The position numbers and the translations under genes are program-made. The notes beneath the pieces are model-generated. The model worked only from the letters and a program-made list of their open reading frames with translations. It ran no database searches and had not been told where the DNA came from. A stretch of 64,000 nt of DNA from CBDHCC01 sp965219235 (GTDB lineage Bacteria; Pseudomonadota; Alphaproteobacteria; Sphingomonadales; Sphingomonadaceae), in contig OZ244721.1 in the NCBI GenBank assembly GCA_965219235.1, positions 1,736,001 through 1,800,000 on the forward strand, in the 5' to 3' direction. Below are positions 8,263-17,382 of the stretch, one piece after another (the first letter of the stretch is position 1; each line of letters begins with the position of its first letter).

Positions 8263-8955
8263 CTATCCCGCCGGCACCAGCTCGATCACGTCCGCGATCG
8301 ACTCGTACACTGGTGCAGGGAAGATCATCCGCCAGCGGGCCGGGCCGATGCGCTCCACCCGCGCCACCAGGTCGCGGTCGGCGTCGCGGCCGTAGGGCAG
8401 CACGGCGCGCTCGTCCGACAGCTGCAGCGTGCCCAGGAACACGGCGTGGAGCGCGTCGGCGGGGTAGAGCGTGCCCACCGGCCGCTGCGATCCGGTGCGC
8501 TTCACGAACGCCGCCGTGCCGTCCGGATAGGCGGTCAGGGCGCAGCGGAAGCCAGGATAGGCGACGAAGTGGAGCAGGCCGGGATGGCCGCTGCCCAGCT
8601 TCGCCACCGAACACGCGTACTCGCCCGCCGGCGGCATCGGCCGGTCGAGCGCCGCGTCCGGTTGGAACAGCGCCCCGCCCACCCGCACCGCCTCGGCATC
8701 CGTGGTGCGCGCGTCGGCCACCGCCTTCATCAAGGTGGAGCGCCAATCCTTCAACCGGGCGCGGTCCCGGTCGGTGATGACGGAGAGGTGGGACGGCGTC
8801 GCGGCCGAGGCCGATCCGGTGGGGGGCGCCGGTATCGACTTGGACAGCGGCGAGCCACCCGCGCAGCCGGCCAGACCGGCCGCGATCAGGAACGGCGCGA
8901 AACCGCCGAAGGTCCCTCGAACGTCGCGCCAATGCGCGCGCCTTGGCGCTGGCAC
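8263..8955 (-). CDS. Putative lipoprotein, DUF4893-like
   Basis: The readable protein has an N-terminal hydrophobic stretch ending in a lipobox-like LIAAGLAGC, then about 200 residues including RLKDWRSTLMKAV, FVAYPGFRCALTAYP and a C-terminal VYESIADVIELVPAG. The pattern resembles the sphingomonad DUF4893 proteins, whose function is unknown. The start is uncertain: no ATG lies near the signal sequence, and I used a GTG at 8955 (VPAPRRAHWR), with another GTG at 8973. It would be exported and anchored in the outer membrane. Confidence 0.7.
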   Translation of the reverse strand: MPAPRRAHWRDVRGTFGGFAPFLIAAGLAGCAGGSPLSKSIPAPPTGSASAATPSHLSVITDRDRARLKDWRSTLMKAVADARTTDAEAVRVGGALFQPDAALDRPMPPAGEYACSVAKLGSGHPGLLHFVAYPGFRCALTAYPDGTAAFVKRTGSQRPVGTLYPADALHAVFLGTLQLSDERAVLPYGRDADRDLVARVERIGPARWRMIFPAPVYESIADVIELVPAG

Positions 8956-9044
8956 GGCCGGGTGCCCATGCACGCGAGCAGAAAGAGGAAATTTAATGAT
9001 AATTAAACCTATTCGGCACAAAAGGAATGGAAAGTCAAGCGCAA

Positions 9045-9824
9045 TCATTGCGCGGTCCAGCCACCGTCCATCGACAGGTTCGCGCCGGTGATGTTCGCCG
9101 CCTCGTCCCGGCACAGGAACACGGCGAAGGCGGCGACCTGCTCCGGGGTCACGAACCGCTTGGTCGGCTGGGCCGCGAGCAGCACGTCGGTCATCACCTG
9201 CTCGCGCGTGAGCCCCCGCGCGGCCATGGTGTCGGGGATCTGGCCCTCCACCAGCGGCGTCCAGACATAGCCCGGGCTGATCGCGTTCACCGTCACGCCG
9301 CTCGTCGCCAGCTCCAGCGCCAGCGTCTTGGTGAGGCCCACCAAGCCGTGCTTGGCCGCGACATAGGCCGACTTGGCGGGGCTCGCGACCAGCGAATGGG
9401 CGGACGCGGTGTTGACGATCCGGCCCCAGCCCTTCGCCTTCATGCCGGGCACCGCAAGCCGGCTGGTGTGGAACGCCGCCGACAGGTTGAGCGCCAGGAT
9501 CAGGTCCCACTTGTCGGTCGGAAAGCTCTCCACCGGACTGACGAACTGGGTGCCGGCGTTGTTGACCAGGACGTCCACGCCGCCGGCCTCCAGCCGTCCG
9601 AACATCGCCTCGATCGCGGCGGGGTCGGTGAGGTCGGCGCCCTCGTACCGCGCCGCCGCCCCGCCCGCGGTCCTGAGCTCGTCCAACTGGGCGGCGATCT
9701 CCGCCTCCCCGCCGAAGCCGTTGATCGTCACCGCCGCGCCCTCGGCGGCCAGCGCGGCGGCGATGGCCCGACCGATGCCAGAGGTGGAGCCGGTGACGAG
9801 CGCGGTCTTGCCGTGCAGGAACAT
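9045..9824 (-). CDS. bdhA: 3-hydroxybutyrate dehydrogenase (SDR)
   Basis: The 259-residue short-chain dehydrogenase has TGSTSGIG (NAD binding), NNAGTQ, and the catalytic Ser-Tyr-Lys set in TASAHSLVASPAKSAYVAAK. The pattern GIGRAIAAALAAEGA and the C-terminal LSMDGGWTAQ match 3-hydroxybutyrate dehydrogenases, which oxidise 3-hydroxybutyrate to acetoacetate during poly-hydroxybutyrate use. An intracellular PHB depolymerase gene is 29 kb away at 38590. The frame continues upstream to 10181, but the ATG at 9824 fits the family length. Confidence 0.88.
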   Translation of the reverse strand: MFLHGKTALVTGSTSGIGRAIAAALAAEGAAVTINGFGGEAEIAAQLDELRTAGGAAARYEGADLTDPAAIEAMFGRLEAGGVDVLVNNAGTQFVSPVESFPTDKWDLILALNLSAAFHTSRLAVPGMKAKGWGRIVNTASAHSLVASPAKSAYVAAKHGLVGLTKTLALELATSGVTVNAISPGYVWTPLVEGQIPDTMAARGLTREQVMTDVLLAAQPTKRFVTPEQVAAFAVFLCRDEAANITGANLSMDGGWTAQ

Positions 9825-9948
9825 GGGCGCGGGGATCCTCGATGAGCGGCCGCGCCCTTGTGCCGCACCCCCGCCCGCCCTGTCCAGCGGTTGCGGCCCG
9901 CCGCCGGGGCGGGCATGACCGGCGGGACCACAAGCGGAGTGAGCCCTC

Positions 9949-10875
9949 ATGCGCCTCGACGACCTGCCCACCAGCGACAACGTCCGCGATCTCGGCCGGG
10001 GACGCGGCGGCGGCTTCGGCGGCGGGTTGGGGGGAGGCGGCGGCGGGATGCTGGGCGCGATCCTGCCGCTGGTCGGACGCCGCTTCGGCTGCCTGGGCAT
10101 CGGCGCCGTGCTGGTGCTGATGGTGGTGTTCGGGGGCTTCGGAGGACTGAGCGGCCTGTTCGGCGGCGGCTCCGCGCCCACGGGTCAGCAGGCGGCCGGC
10201 AGCGGGGCCACGAACGATCCGCGCGCGGTGTGCGCCGAGACGCCACTGACCCGCTCAGTGTGCCAGACCAAATACTCGCTGGAGCAGGTCTGGGGCGGAC
10301 TGATCCAGGGCTATCGACCGGCCCAACTGTTCTTTTACGATCAGCAGAACCAGTCCGGCTGCGGCGTCGCGCAGGCCGCGATGGGGCCGTTCTACTGCCC
10401 GCCCGACCATGGCGTGTACATCGACACGAGCTTCTTCGACGAACTGGCGGGCAAGTACGGCGCCAGGGGTGACTTCGCCCAGGACTACGTCCTGGCGCAC
10501 GAGGTCGGCCACCACATCCAGGCGCTGACCGGCACCGCCGACAAGGTCCGCCAGGCCCAGGCGCGCGCCGGCACGGTGGAGGCCAACGCGCTGCAGGTGC
10601 GCATGGAGCTGCAGGCGGACTGCTACGCCGGCGTGTGGGGCGCGCGGGCGACGGACGCGCAGGGCCGCCGCGCGATCGAGCCGGGCGATGTCGAGGAGGG
10701 CATGACCGCCGCGGCCGCGATCGGCGACGACACGCTGCAGCGGGAAGCGGGCGCACGGGTCTCGCCCGAGAGCTTCACCCACGGCACGTCCGAACAGCGG
10801 ATGCGCTGGCTGAGGCGCGGACTGGAGAGCGCCGACCCGGCATCGTGCGACACGTTCGGGGCGGGGGCGATTTGA
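9949..10875 (+). CDS. YpfJ-like neutral zinc metallopeptidase
   Basis: This 308-residue protein belongs to the KPN_02809/YpfJ metallopeptidase family. It has a short cytoplasmic start, a glycine-rich stretch (residues 18-33), one membrane segment (LGIGAVLVLMVVFGGF) and a periplasmic domain. The zinc motif HEVGHH is at residues 184-189, and the downstream acidic ligand is probably in MELQADCYAGVWG. The protein also shows FTHGTSEQRMRWLRRGL, typical of the family. Substrates are unknown. Confidence 0.92.
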   Translation: MRLDDLPTSDNVRDLGRGRGGGFGGGLGGGGGGMLGAILPLVGRRFGCLGIGAVLVLMVVFGGFGGLSGLFGGGSAPTGQQAAGSGATNDPRAVCAETPLTRSVCQTKYSLEQVWGGLIQGYRPAQLFFYDQQNQSGCGVAQAAMGPFYCPPDHGVYIDTSFFDELAGKYGARGDFAQDYVLAHEVGHHIQALTGTADKVRQAQARAGTVEANALQVRMELQADCYAGVWGARATDAQGRRAIEPGDVEEGMTAAAAIGDDTLQREAGARVSPESFTHGTSEQRMRWLRRGLESADPASCDTFGAGAI

Positions 10876-11040
10876 GGGTTGTGGGAGGAGGGAGGCGCTG
10901 ACCTGCAGCGTGGGCCGGTTGTGTGGGCCGCAGAAAATAGGTGGGAGCGGAAGGGCGGCTTTCCGGTTGTATAGGCGGACATTCCCCAATCCGTGCTTTA
11001 GTTGCCTGCGCGCGAGTTCGATTGCAGGAGTTTCTTAGAT

Positions 11041-11388
11041 ATGGGTGTCACCAGAATCGTCGCAAATCTCTCCGCGCCCGATCCAATCGCGCTGGCGAAA
11101 TTCTACCAGGAAGTCTTCGAGCTGGATTTATCCCTGGACATGGGATGGATCTCGTTTCTGACGAATGAATCGACGCAGAAGATCGAACTTCACACCGCCT
11201 CACAAGGTGGCTCCGGCACGGAACTGCCGGTTATCTCAATTGGTGTTGATGACCTCGAAGCTGCCGAAGCCTCAGTTCGCGCCACTGGAGCAGAAATTGT
11301 TTACGGGCCGGTCACGGAGGATTGGGGACTTCGTCGTTTCTACTTCCGCGACCTGGCAGGCAATCTCGTCAACGTAGTCGACAACTAA
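11041..11388 (+). CDS. VOC (glyoxalase-fold) family protein
   Basis: The 115-residue protein has the paired beta-alpha-beta-beta-beta layout of the VOC superfamily: DPIALAKFYQEVFEL at the start and a C-terminal YFRDLAGNLVNVVDN with a likely metal-binding position. The ATG at 11041 follows an AGGAG box by ten bases. Members include glyoxalases, dioxygenases and drug-binding proteins, so the activity cannot be named. Base composition is lower in GC than the flanking genes, which suggests acquisition. Confidence 0.8.
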   Translation: MGVTRIVANLSAPDPIALAKFYQEVFELDLSLDMGWISFLTNESTQKIELHTASQGGSGTELPVISIGVDDLEAAEASVRATGAEIVYGPVTEDWGLRRFYFRDLAGNLVNVVDN

Positions 11389-11544
11389 CCTCCCTACCAA
11401 CCGTTCACCTGAATCCTTCTGTTAGGTAAACAATTGACGGCTTCCGGGCACAGTCAGATCGGCTGTGAGCGTCCGCAAATGGGCGCAAGCCGTCGCCCAT
11501 TCCTCTCCGGCACGGGGAGGAATTGCCCTGTACTGGCGCCTCCT

Positions 11545-12546
11545 TCAAACCTTCACCAGCATCTTGCCCGTGTTCCCGCCCTCGAACAGCCCGCGGAATG
11601 CGTCCGGCATCGTCTCCAGCCCCTCGTGCACCGTTTCGCGGCTCTTGACCCGGCCGGACTGGAGCCAGCCACCCATCTCGCCCAGGAACTCGCCCATGTG
11701 GGGGGCGTAGTCGGTGTAGATGAAGCCCTGGGTGCGGATGCGGGCCGAGATGGTGCGCATGAAGTGGCGCAGCTCCAGCGGGTGGCCGTCGTTGTAATGG
11801 TCGATCATCCCGCAGATCGCGAAGCGCGCGAAGTTCCTGGCGTGGGCGTAGGCGGCGTCCAGGTGATCGCCGCCGACATTGTCGAAATAGACGTCGATGC
11901 CGTCGGGCGCGGCCTTGCCCAGCGCCTTGACGATCGGTCCGGCCTTGTAGTCGATCGCCGCGTCCGCGCCCAACTCCTTGACCCAGGCGCATTTGTCCGG
12001 GCCGCCGGCCGAGCCGATCACGGTCATGCCCCTGGCCTTGGCGATCTGGACGACCGCAGAGCCCACCGCGCCGGCGGCGGCCGACACGAACACCACGTCG
12101 CCGGCCTGCGCCTCCGCCGTCTTGAGGAGGCCGAAAAAGGCGGTGGCGCCGGTCAGGCCCATCATGCCGAGGAAGCTCTGCGGCGGCAGGCCGTCGGGCA
12201 GCGGCTGCGCGCCGCCCGCCATCGCCGGCTGGGTCGCGTCCACCACCGCCTCGTCGCGCCAGCCGTGCATGTGGAGCACCTGCTGCCCCACCTTGATCCG
12301 GTCGTTGCGGCTCTCGACGACCTCGCCGACCGCCCCGCCCTGCATCGGCTCGCCGACCTGGAAGGGGGGCACGTAGCTCTTGGTGTCGTTCATGCGGCCG
12401 CGCATGTAGGGATCGACCGACAGCCAGCGGTTGGCGACGCGGACCTGCCCGTCGGACAGCTCGGCGCGGGGCCGGTCTTCCAGCCGGAAGTTCGCGTCGG
12501 TCGGTTCGCCCTCGGGGCGCGATGCCAGAACCCATGCCTTTGCCAT
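11545..12546 (-). CDS. NADP-dependent zinc-free MDR oxidoreductase
   Basis: The 333-residue protein is a medium-chain dehydrogenase/reductase of the leukotriene B4 dehydrogenase/CurA type. It has DPYMRGRMND near the N-terminus, GMMGLTGATAFFGL, and the cofactor motif SAAAGAVGSAVVQIAKARG. Enzymes of this group reduce the double bond of alpha,beta-unsaturated ketones or aldehydes with NADPH. The start at 12546 has a strong GAAGGAAG ribosome site. Confidence 0.92.
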   Translation of the reverse strand: MAKAWVLASRPEGEPTDANFRLEDRPRAELSDGQVRVANRWLSVDPYMRGRMNDTKSYVPPFQVGEPMQGGAVGEVVESRNDRIKVGQQVLHMHGWRDEAVVDATQPAMAGGAQPLPDGLPPQSFLGMMGLTGATAFFGLLKTAEAQAGDVVFVSAAAGAVGSAVVQIAKARGMTVIGSAGGPDKCAWVKELGADAAIDYKAGPIVKALGKAAPDGIDVYFDNVGGDHLDAAYAHARNFARFAICGMIDHYNDGHPLELRHFMRTISARIRTQGFIYTDYAPHMGEFLGEMGGWLQSGRVKSRETVHEGLETMPDAFRGLFEGGNTGKMLVKV

Positions 12547-12612
12547 CGTACTTCCTTCTCGTGTGATCGGGGTGAACCCCAAACCTGTTGTCGTCAGGCG
12601 GTCTCGCGGAAA

Positions 12613-12727
12613 GCCCCTCCGCTTGAGGGGAGGGGTTGGGGTGGGGACGGGCCGCTGCGCCAATCCCCCCGCATTGGCATCCGGTCGTTCCTCCCCACCC
12701 CCATCCCCTCCCCAGAAGGGGAGGGGT
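12613..12727. repeat. Family B inverted-repeat pair (variant)
   Basis: The left element contains CCCCTCCGCTTGAGGGGAGG followed by GGTTGGGGTGGGG, and the right element is its reverse with CCTCCCCAGAAGGGGAGGGG. It is a diverged member of the CTCTCCCC family found at 20, 21, 32 and 38.5 kb. Confidence 0.75.
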
Positions 12728-12789
12728 GAACACGTCTCCTAGACGCCCCCTAGACGCCCCCGGCAGGCTGCACGACTCCTCAGCCGTGC

Positions 12790-13650
12790 TCACCCCTCCG
12801 GCGTGTCGCCGCCCATCGTCTGGGCGGTGTCGAGGCCGGAGCGCCAGCGCACCTCGTCCTCGTTGTTGGCGCCGGTGTAGAGCGACGAGCGATCGGCCTC
12901 CCGCCGCCAGGCGTGCTGCGCCTCGTCCGACGTCTTCTCGATCGTGACCTTGTCGTCCACCCGGTCGATCCAGGCGACGGGGATCGAGTGGCGGTGGCCG
13001 CCGGACTCCGCATCGTCGCCCGCCAGCAGGATGCGGTCGCCGGTCGCCCGCTCGACCGTGCCGAGATGCTCGCCCTCGCGGCCGACCACCTCCATGCCGC
13101 CGCGCGCCTGGCGCATCGCCCCGCGCTGCTCGCCGCGCCGGGTGCGCCACTGGTCGAAGTCGGAATGGAACTGATCCTCGCGCTCGCGCCGGTACTCGTC
13201 ATAGTCGCGGTCCAGCCGCGCCACCTGTTCGTCCCGCCAGCTGCGATAGTGGCCGTGCTCGTCGTCGTGGCGGCGCGCGGCGTCGCCGCTGGCGGCGAAG
13301 GTGTCCTGGCCCGGGTTGGAGCCGCCATAAGTGGCGCGGCCGTAGCGCGACCGGCCTCCGCCGCCGCCCCGGTACTCGCCGCCGCGATAGGGCCGCGACC
13401 CCGCACCGCGATCCTCCTCGTGATCGGCGCCGAAGGCCATGCGGCTCATCGAGTGGTGCCCCCCGGCGTGCGAACTGGGATCGCGGCGTTGCGGGCGACC
13501 GTCGCGGTCGTCGTCGAACCAGCTGCGCACCTCGTCGCCCGCGCGCTCGAAGACGCCGCGCTCGTCGTCGCCCTGCTCCCGGCGTAGGCGTTCGTAGTCC
13601 TCGCGGTCGTTCGGGCGGTTGTCGCGCGGGTGGCGGGGGCGGTCGTCCAT
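12790..13650 (-). CDS. DUF2171 domain protein with long charged N-terminus
   Basis: The 286-residue protein begins with about 170 highly charged residues rich in Asp, Arg, Gly and His, likely disordered, containing RSWFDDDRDG and a YRGGEYRGGGGGRSRYG stretch. The C-terminal part, from GMEVVGREGEHLGTVE, matches the PRC-barrel-like DUF2171 fold. A charged SWF-type N-terminus in front of this domain recurs in sphingomonads. Start at 13650 has a GGAGAC box. Role unknown, possibly general stress or envelope related. Confidence 0.8.
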   Translation of the reverse strand: MDDRPRHPRDNRPNDREDYERLRREQGDDERGVFERAGDEVRSWFDDDRDGRPQRRDPSSHAGGHHSMSRMAFGADHEEDRGAGSRPYRGGEYRGGGGGRSRYGRATYGGSNPGQDTFAASGDAARRHDDEHGHYRSWRDEQVARLDRDYDEYRREREDQFHSDFDQWRTRRGEQRGAMRQARGGMEVVGREGEHLGTVERATGDRILLAGDDAESGGHRHSIPVAWIDRVDDKVTIEKTSDEAQHAWRREADRSSLYTGANNEDEVRWRSGLDTAQTMGGDTPEG

Positions 13651-13761
13651 GATCTGTCTCCGGTCTCTCCTGTGCGGGGAAACGGCCGTGGTCCCGACCC
13701 TGTTCCCGCCGCTTGCGCGCACCCGGACCACCGGCTAGAGCGCGCGGGCCTGCTGGACCAA

Positions 13762-13837
<76 letters not shown>

Positions 13838-13853
13838 GGCCCGCCCGCCGATC

Positions 13854-14606
13854 GTGAGCGCGGACGCGCCGCCCGCGCGCGCCCCGATTCCCGCCGCCAC
13901 GCTGATCCTGGCCCGCGACCGGCCGGACGGCCCGCCGCTCATCCTGATGACCGAGCGCGCCGCGGCGCTCGCCTTCGCGGGCGGAGCGCTGGTCTTTCCG
14001 GGCGGACGGATCGAGGCGGGCGACGAGGAGCTCGCGCGGCGGATCGCGCCGGACCGGCCCGGCGCGGCCGCCCGCATCGCCGCGATCCGCGAGACGGTGG
14101 AGGAGGTGGCGCTCGCCCCGGCGATCGCGGGCGAGGTGCCGGACGACCTGGCGGATCGGCTGAGGACAGGTGAGGCTTTCGCCGCCCTGCTCGAGCGCCA
14201 CGGCCTGACGCTCGAGCTGGACGCGCTCGTCCCCTGGGCGCGCTGGCTGCCGGACCTGCCGCACGCGCGCGTGTTCGACACGATGTTCTACCTCGCCGAA
14301 GCGCCTCCGGGCGAGCCGGTGGCCGACGGCACGGAGACCGCCGCCGTCTTCTGGATGACCGCCGCCGACGTGCTCGCGCGGGTCGCGGACGGCGGGGCCA
14401 ACGCCATCTTCCCGACCCGCCGCAATCTGGAGCGGCTGGCGGCGCACGACAGCCTGGCGGCCCTCGTCGCCCACGCGCGCGCCACGCCGATCCGCACGAT
14501 CTCGCCCTGGGTGGAGCGCCGCGACGGCGTGGATCACCTCTGCCTGCCCGATGGCCTCGGCTACCCCGTCACCGCCGAGCGCGCCGACACCGCGCTGCGC
14601 GGATGA
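13854..14606 (+). CDS. NUDIX hydrolase (acyl-CoA diphosphatase-like)
   Basis: The 250-residue protein carries a split Nudix motif: GGRIEAGDEEL near residue 50 and AAIRETVEEVAL near residue 80. The wide spacing resembles NUDT7/NUDT19-type CoA diphosphatases. Family members cleave a nucleoside diphosphate linked to another group; the substrate here is not certain. Its stop overlaps the start of the next gene (ATGA at 14603-14606), so the two are probably co-transcribed. The gene begins 16 bp after tRNA-Ala. Confidence 0.88.
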   Translation: MSADAPPARAPIPAATLILARDRPDGPPLILMTERAAALAFAGGALVFPGGRIEAGDEELARRIAPDRPGAAARIAAIRETVEEVALAPAIAGEVPDDLADRLRTGEAFAALLERHGLTLELDALVPWARWLPDLPHARVFDTMFYLAEAPPGEPVADGTETAAVFWMTAADVLARVADGGANAIFPTRRNLERLAAHDSLAALVAHARATPIRTISPWVERRDGVDHLCLPDGLGYPVTAERADTALRG

Positions 14607-15328
14607 TCGTCGCCCGGCTGAAGGGTCTGATCACCCTCGCGCTGGTCGGCGGACTGCTCGCGCTGGCGGCGCTGGCGCTGTGGGCGTGGAGCCGGGGCCA
14701 TCCGCAGGACCTGCCCTGGACCGCGCTCGACCTCACCCGTCCGCCCGGCGCCTTCACCGCCGCCAAGCTCGCGCGGCTGGCGGACACGCCGGGCGCGTGC
14801 CGGGCGCAACTGGAGCGCGCGGGCGTGCGCTTCACGGCGCTGCCACCGCGCCGGGGCCGGACCTGCGGCTATGACGACGCGGTGCGGCTGGTGCCCGGCG
14901 GACCGTTCGCCACGACCTTCCGTCCGGCCGGGCTGGGCACGTCCTGCCCGATGGCGGCCGGGCTGGCGCTGTGGAGCTGGCACACGCTGGGTCCCGCCTC
15001 GCGCGCGATCCTGGGCAGCCCGGTGGTGGCGGTGGAGCATTTCGGGAGCTATTCCTGCCGGCGGCTCTACGGACGCGCGGGCGGCCCCTGGTCGGAGCAC
15101 GCCACCGCCAACGCGCTGGACGTGGCGGGCTTCGTGCTGGCGGACGGGCGGCGCATCCGCGTGGCGCGGGACTGGTCGGACGGAGGCAAGGGACGCTTTC
15201 TCCACGCCGCGCGCGACGGGGCGTGCCGGCTGTTCGGCACGGTCCTCTCGCCCGACTACAACGCCGCCCACCGCGACCACCTGCATCTGGACCAGGCGCG
15301 GCGGTCCTTTCGGGGCGTGTGCCGGTAG
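14603..15328 (+). CDS. Extensin-like family protein, membrane anchored
   Basis: The 241-residue product begins with a membrane segment (LITLALVGGLLALAALALWAW) and then carries the extensin-like C-terminal domain (PF06904). Cysteines typical of the domain are in GACRAQL, TCGYDD and SCRRLYGR. The segment HATANALDVAGFVLADG and the end DYNAAHRDHLHLD carry the conserved His and Asp of this peptidase-like fold. It should sit in the periplasm or cell envelope. Translation is likely coupled to the NUDIX gene. Confidence 0.88.
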   Translation: MIVARLKGLITLALVGGLLALAALALWAWSRGHPQDLPWTALDLTRPPGAFTAAKLARLADTPGACRAQLERAGVRFTALPPRRGRTCGYDDAVRLVPGGPFATTFRPAGLGTSCPMAAGLALWSWHTLGPASRAILGSPVVAVEHFGSYSCRRLYGRAGGPWSEHATANALDVAGFVLADGRRIRVARDWSDGGKGRFLHAARDGACRLFGTVLSPDYNAAHRDHLHLDQARRSFRGVCR

Positions 15329-15425
15329 GGGGCTTCGACAGGCCCACCCCGAGCGGCTGTGGGCACGAACCCCTCCATCGCGCCGTGGGCACGAACCTTC
15401 CCCGTCATCGTGACCCCACCACCCC

Positions 15426-15524
15426 CGTTCGTCCTGAGCCTGTCGAAGGACGCACCAGTGGCTCGGCCGCGGCGACCGCCGGAAGCGCCTTGCCCAACGT
15501 CCTTCGACAGGCTCAGGACGAGCG
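15426..15524. repeat. Family A REP inverted pair
   Basis: The left element CGTTCGTCCTGAGCC-TGTCGAAGGACG (15426-15452) and the right element CGTCCTTCGACAGG-CTCAGGACGAGCG (15498-15524) are reverse complements with a 45-bp spacer. Read in one frame, the element gives LSLSKD, a string that appears often in spurious sphingomonad proteins. A degraded copy lies just upstream near 15332. Confidence 0.9.
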
Positions 15525-15549
15525 GGGAATCTAGGGTCGGGACTCGTTA

Positions 15550-15589
15550 GAGCCCTCTCCCGCCTGCGGGAGAGGGTTGGGTGAGGGTC
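15550..15589. repeat. Family B single element
   Basis: A single CCCTCTCCCGCC-TGCGGGAGAGGG hairpin followed by TTGGGTGAGGG, between the family A pair and the next gene. It may also act as a transcription stop. Confidence 0.75.
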
Positions 15590-15627
15590 TTCCTCCTTCT
15601 TCCTTTTGTCGCGGACGCTTTCCCGCC

Positions 15628-16194
15628 CTACGCGTCGCTCTCGGACGCCGCCGGCGCGATCTTCTCGATGTACTCCGGCATGAAGGCGGGCTCGCGGCCC
15701 GACCAGCCGGACGCGGTGGCCACCGCCTCGCTGATCGACTGGAGCAGGCCGCGCCGTCGATCGGGATGGATGGAGGGCAGCGCCGCGCCCGCGCAGAAGG
15801 CGGACGGCAGCCACGGCCGCGCGCCCGCGCCCAGCATCCGCTCGTAGAGGAAGCGATAGGGGGTGAAGCCGCCGATCCGCCCCTGCCCCAAATCAAAGGC
15901 GGTCATCGCGATCAGCGGCGCCATGAACCGTTCGATCTGATCCAGGCCGGTGTCCTCGGGAATGGTGCCGCGCAGGTCGTCCAGTCGCTCGTACACGCGC
16001 ATCTGCGCCTTGATCGACGCCTCCTCGACCACGTCGCGCGCCCAGCGCTCGACCGCGTCGCCGCGCCGGAGGGCGACGTCGATGGAGCGGCGCAGATAGC
16101 GCTGCGTGCCCTTGTCGAAGGTGGCGAACTCCTTGATTTCCGAAAAGGCGTGCTTGCCGCCCTCGCCCGCCCTGTTCGTCCGCCCCGTCGTCAT
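15628..16194 (-). CDS. Conserved hypothetical protein, cytoplasmic
   Basis: This 188-residue protein starts at MTTGRTNRAGEGG and has no signal peptide or membrane segment. It contains KEFATFDKGTQRYLRRSIDVALRRG-type helical stretches and the ending FMPEYIEKIAPAASESDA. I do not recognise a family or a catalytic motif. The frame is open upstream to 16260 without a convincing start. Confidence 0.6.
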   Translation of the reverse strand: MTTGRTNRAGEGGKHAFSEIKEFATFDKGTQRYLRRSIDVALRRGDAVERWARDVVEEASIKAQMRVYERLDDLRGTIPEDTGLDQIERFMAPLIAMTAFDLGQGRIGGFTPYRFLYERMLGAGARPWLPSAFCAGAALPSIHPDRRRGLLQSISEAVATASGWSGREPAFMPEYIEKIAPAASESDA

Positions 16195-16288
16195 CGCATG
16201 TCTCCACCGCTCCCCACACCTTTCACCATAGGCGATCGGAGTTGCCAAGGCATTAACCATAAGCGGAGCTTGTGAAGGACGCTCCCCG

Positions 16289-16630
16289 TCAGCCGTCGTA
16301 GCCCGAGGACGGCATGGGGTCGCCGCTGTCGCCGGAGCGTGAGGCGGAGGGCGGATCGGAGCCGTCCATCGATTCCGCCAGACCCTCGTCGAGCTGGGCC
16401 TGCGCGCTGCCCGGATTGCGCGCCAGGCGCTCGGCGATATCGTCGTCCTGCCCGATCACCGTGTCCTCGTCCTTGGGACCCTGCGGCGGATCGGCGGGGC
16501 CGCCGGTGGGATGACCGGGGCGGTCGGACCCGCCGCGCGCGGCGCCCTCCCGGTCGGGTCGCGGCGGAGCGACCGACATCTTGTCCATCGCGGTGTCGCT
16601 CACCGGCTGCTTCATCGTGTCATCGGCCAT
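16289..16630 (-). CDS. Small disordered hypothetical protein
   Basis: The 113-residue product is rich in Pro, Gly, Asp and Ser and has no hydrophobic core, so it is probably disordered. Recognisable pieces are MADDTMKQPVSDTAMDKM at the start and ERLARNPGSAQAQLDEGL near the middle. It lies 58 bp beyond the 3' end of the msrB pseudogene on the same strand. Function unknown. Confidence 0.5.
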   Translation of the reverse strand: MADDTMKQPVSDTAMDKMSVAPPRPDREGAARGGSDRPGHPTGGPADPPQGPKDEDTVIGQDDDIAERLARNPGSAQAQLDEGLAESMDGSDPPSASRSGDSGDPMPSSGYDG

Positions 16631-16688
16631 CGCTCGCTCTCCCTGATGCGTGGGGGAAGAACGAGCCGACGGAGCCGCCGTTCCGCGC

Positions 16689-17182
16689 TCAGGCGGGACG
16701 GAAGTCCATGGCGACGCCGTTCATGCAGTAGCGCTTGCCGGTCGGCTTCGGTCCGTCGTCGAAGACGTGGCCCAGATGCCCGCCGCAGCGCGCGCAGTGG
16801 ACCTCCGTGCGAGCGAAGCCGAGCGAGCGGTCGGCGCGGGTGCCCACCCCTCCGGCCACCGGGGCATAGAAGGACGGCCAACCCGTCCCGCTCTCGAACT
16901 TGGTCTTGGACGAATAGAGCCGGTTGGCGCATCCCGCGCACACGAAGGTGCCGGCGCGGTGTTCCGTGTTGAGCGGGCTGGAATAGGGCCGTTCGGTCCC
17001 TCGCGGCGCAGCACACGGTAGGCGGCGGGCGACAGCGCCTTGCGCCACTCGGCGTCGGTCCGCTGGACGGGAAAGCGCTCCGCGGCCTCCGCCTTGCCGA
17101 CCGGCCCGAAGCAGGCCGTGACGGTGAGGCCGCCGAGCACGGCGGCGGAGCGGGCGAGGAGGGTGCGGCGATCGGTGGTCAT
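16689..17182 (-). pseudogene. msrB: Peptide-methionine (R)-S-oxide reductase with a frameshift
   Basis: The N-terminal part reads from ATG 17182 (MTTDRRTLLARSAAVLGG, a Tat-like signal) to SPAAYRVLRREG. The C-terminal part continues in another frame from TERPYSSPLNTEHRAGTF to the stop at 16689, with zinc-type cysteines (FVCAGC, HCARCGG) and the catalytic segment KRYCMNGVAMDF. Joining the frames needs one extra base in the GGG run at about 16996-17000 and then gives a normal periplasmic MsrB. Either the gene is broken or one base is missing in the sequence. Confidence 0.88.
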
Positions 17183-17382
17183 GACGTCGGACGTAGGACG
17201 TTTCGGCTGAACGGGAAGTGAGTGGGGACGGTGCGGTAGGGGACGGAAGGGCCGCCTCCGGCGGTGGCCGTCGTCCCGGGGAGACTCCGTGGCACGCGGC
17301 CGAGGAGAGCCAGGCGTTCGCCGTGATGGCGCCGGCAGAAAACGCCACTTCCCCGCGCGCACGGCAGGCGCGGCCCGCTCCG

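Noticed and set aside
10905..10925. A possible fifth palindrome copy (GGGCCGGTTGTGTGGGCC)
   Set aside because: Only CCGGTTGTG matches; the arms needed for the 28-bp palindrome are missing.
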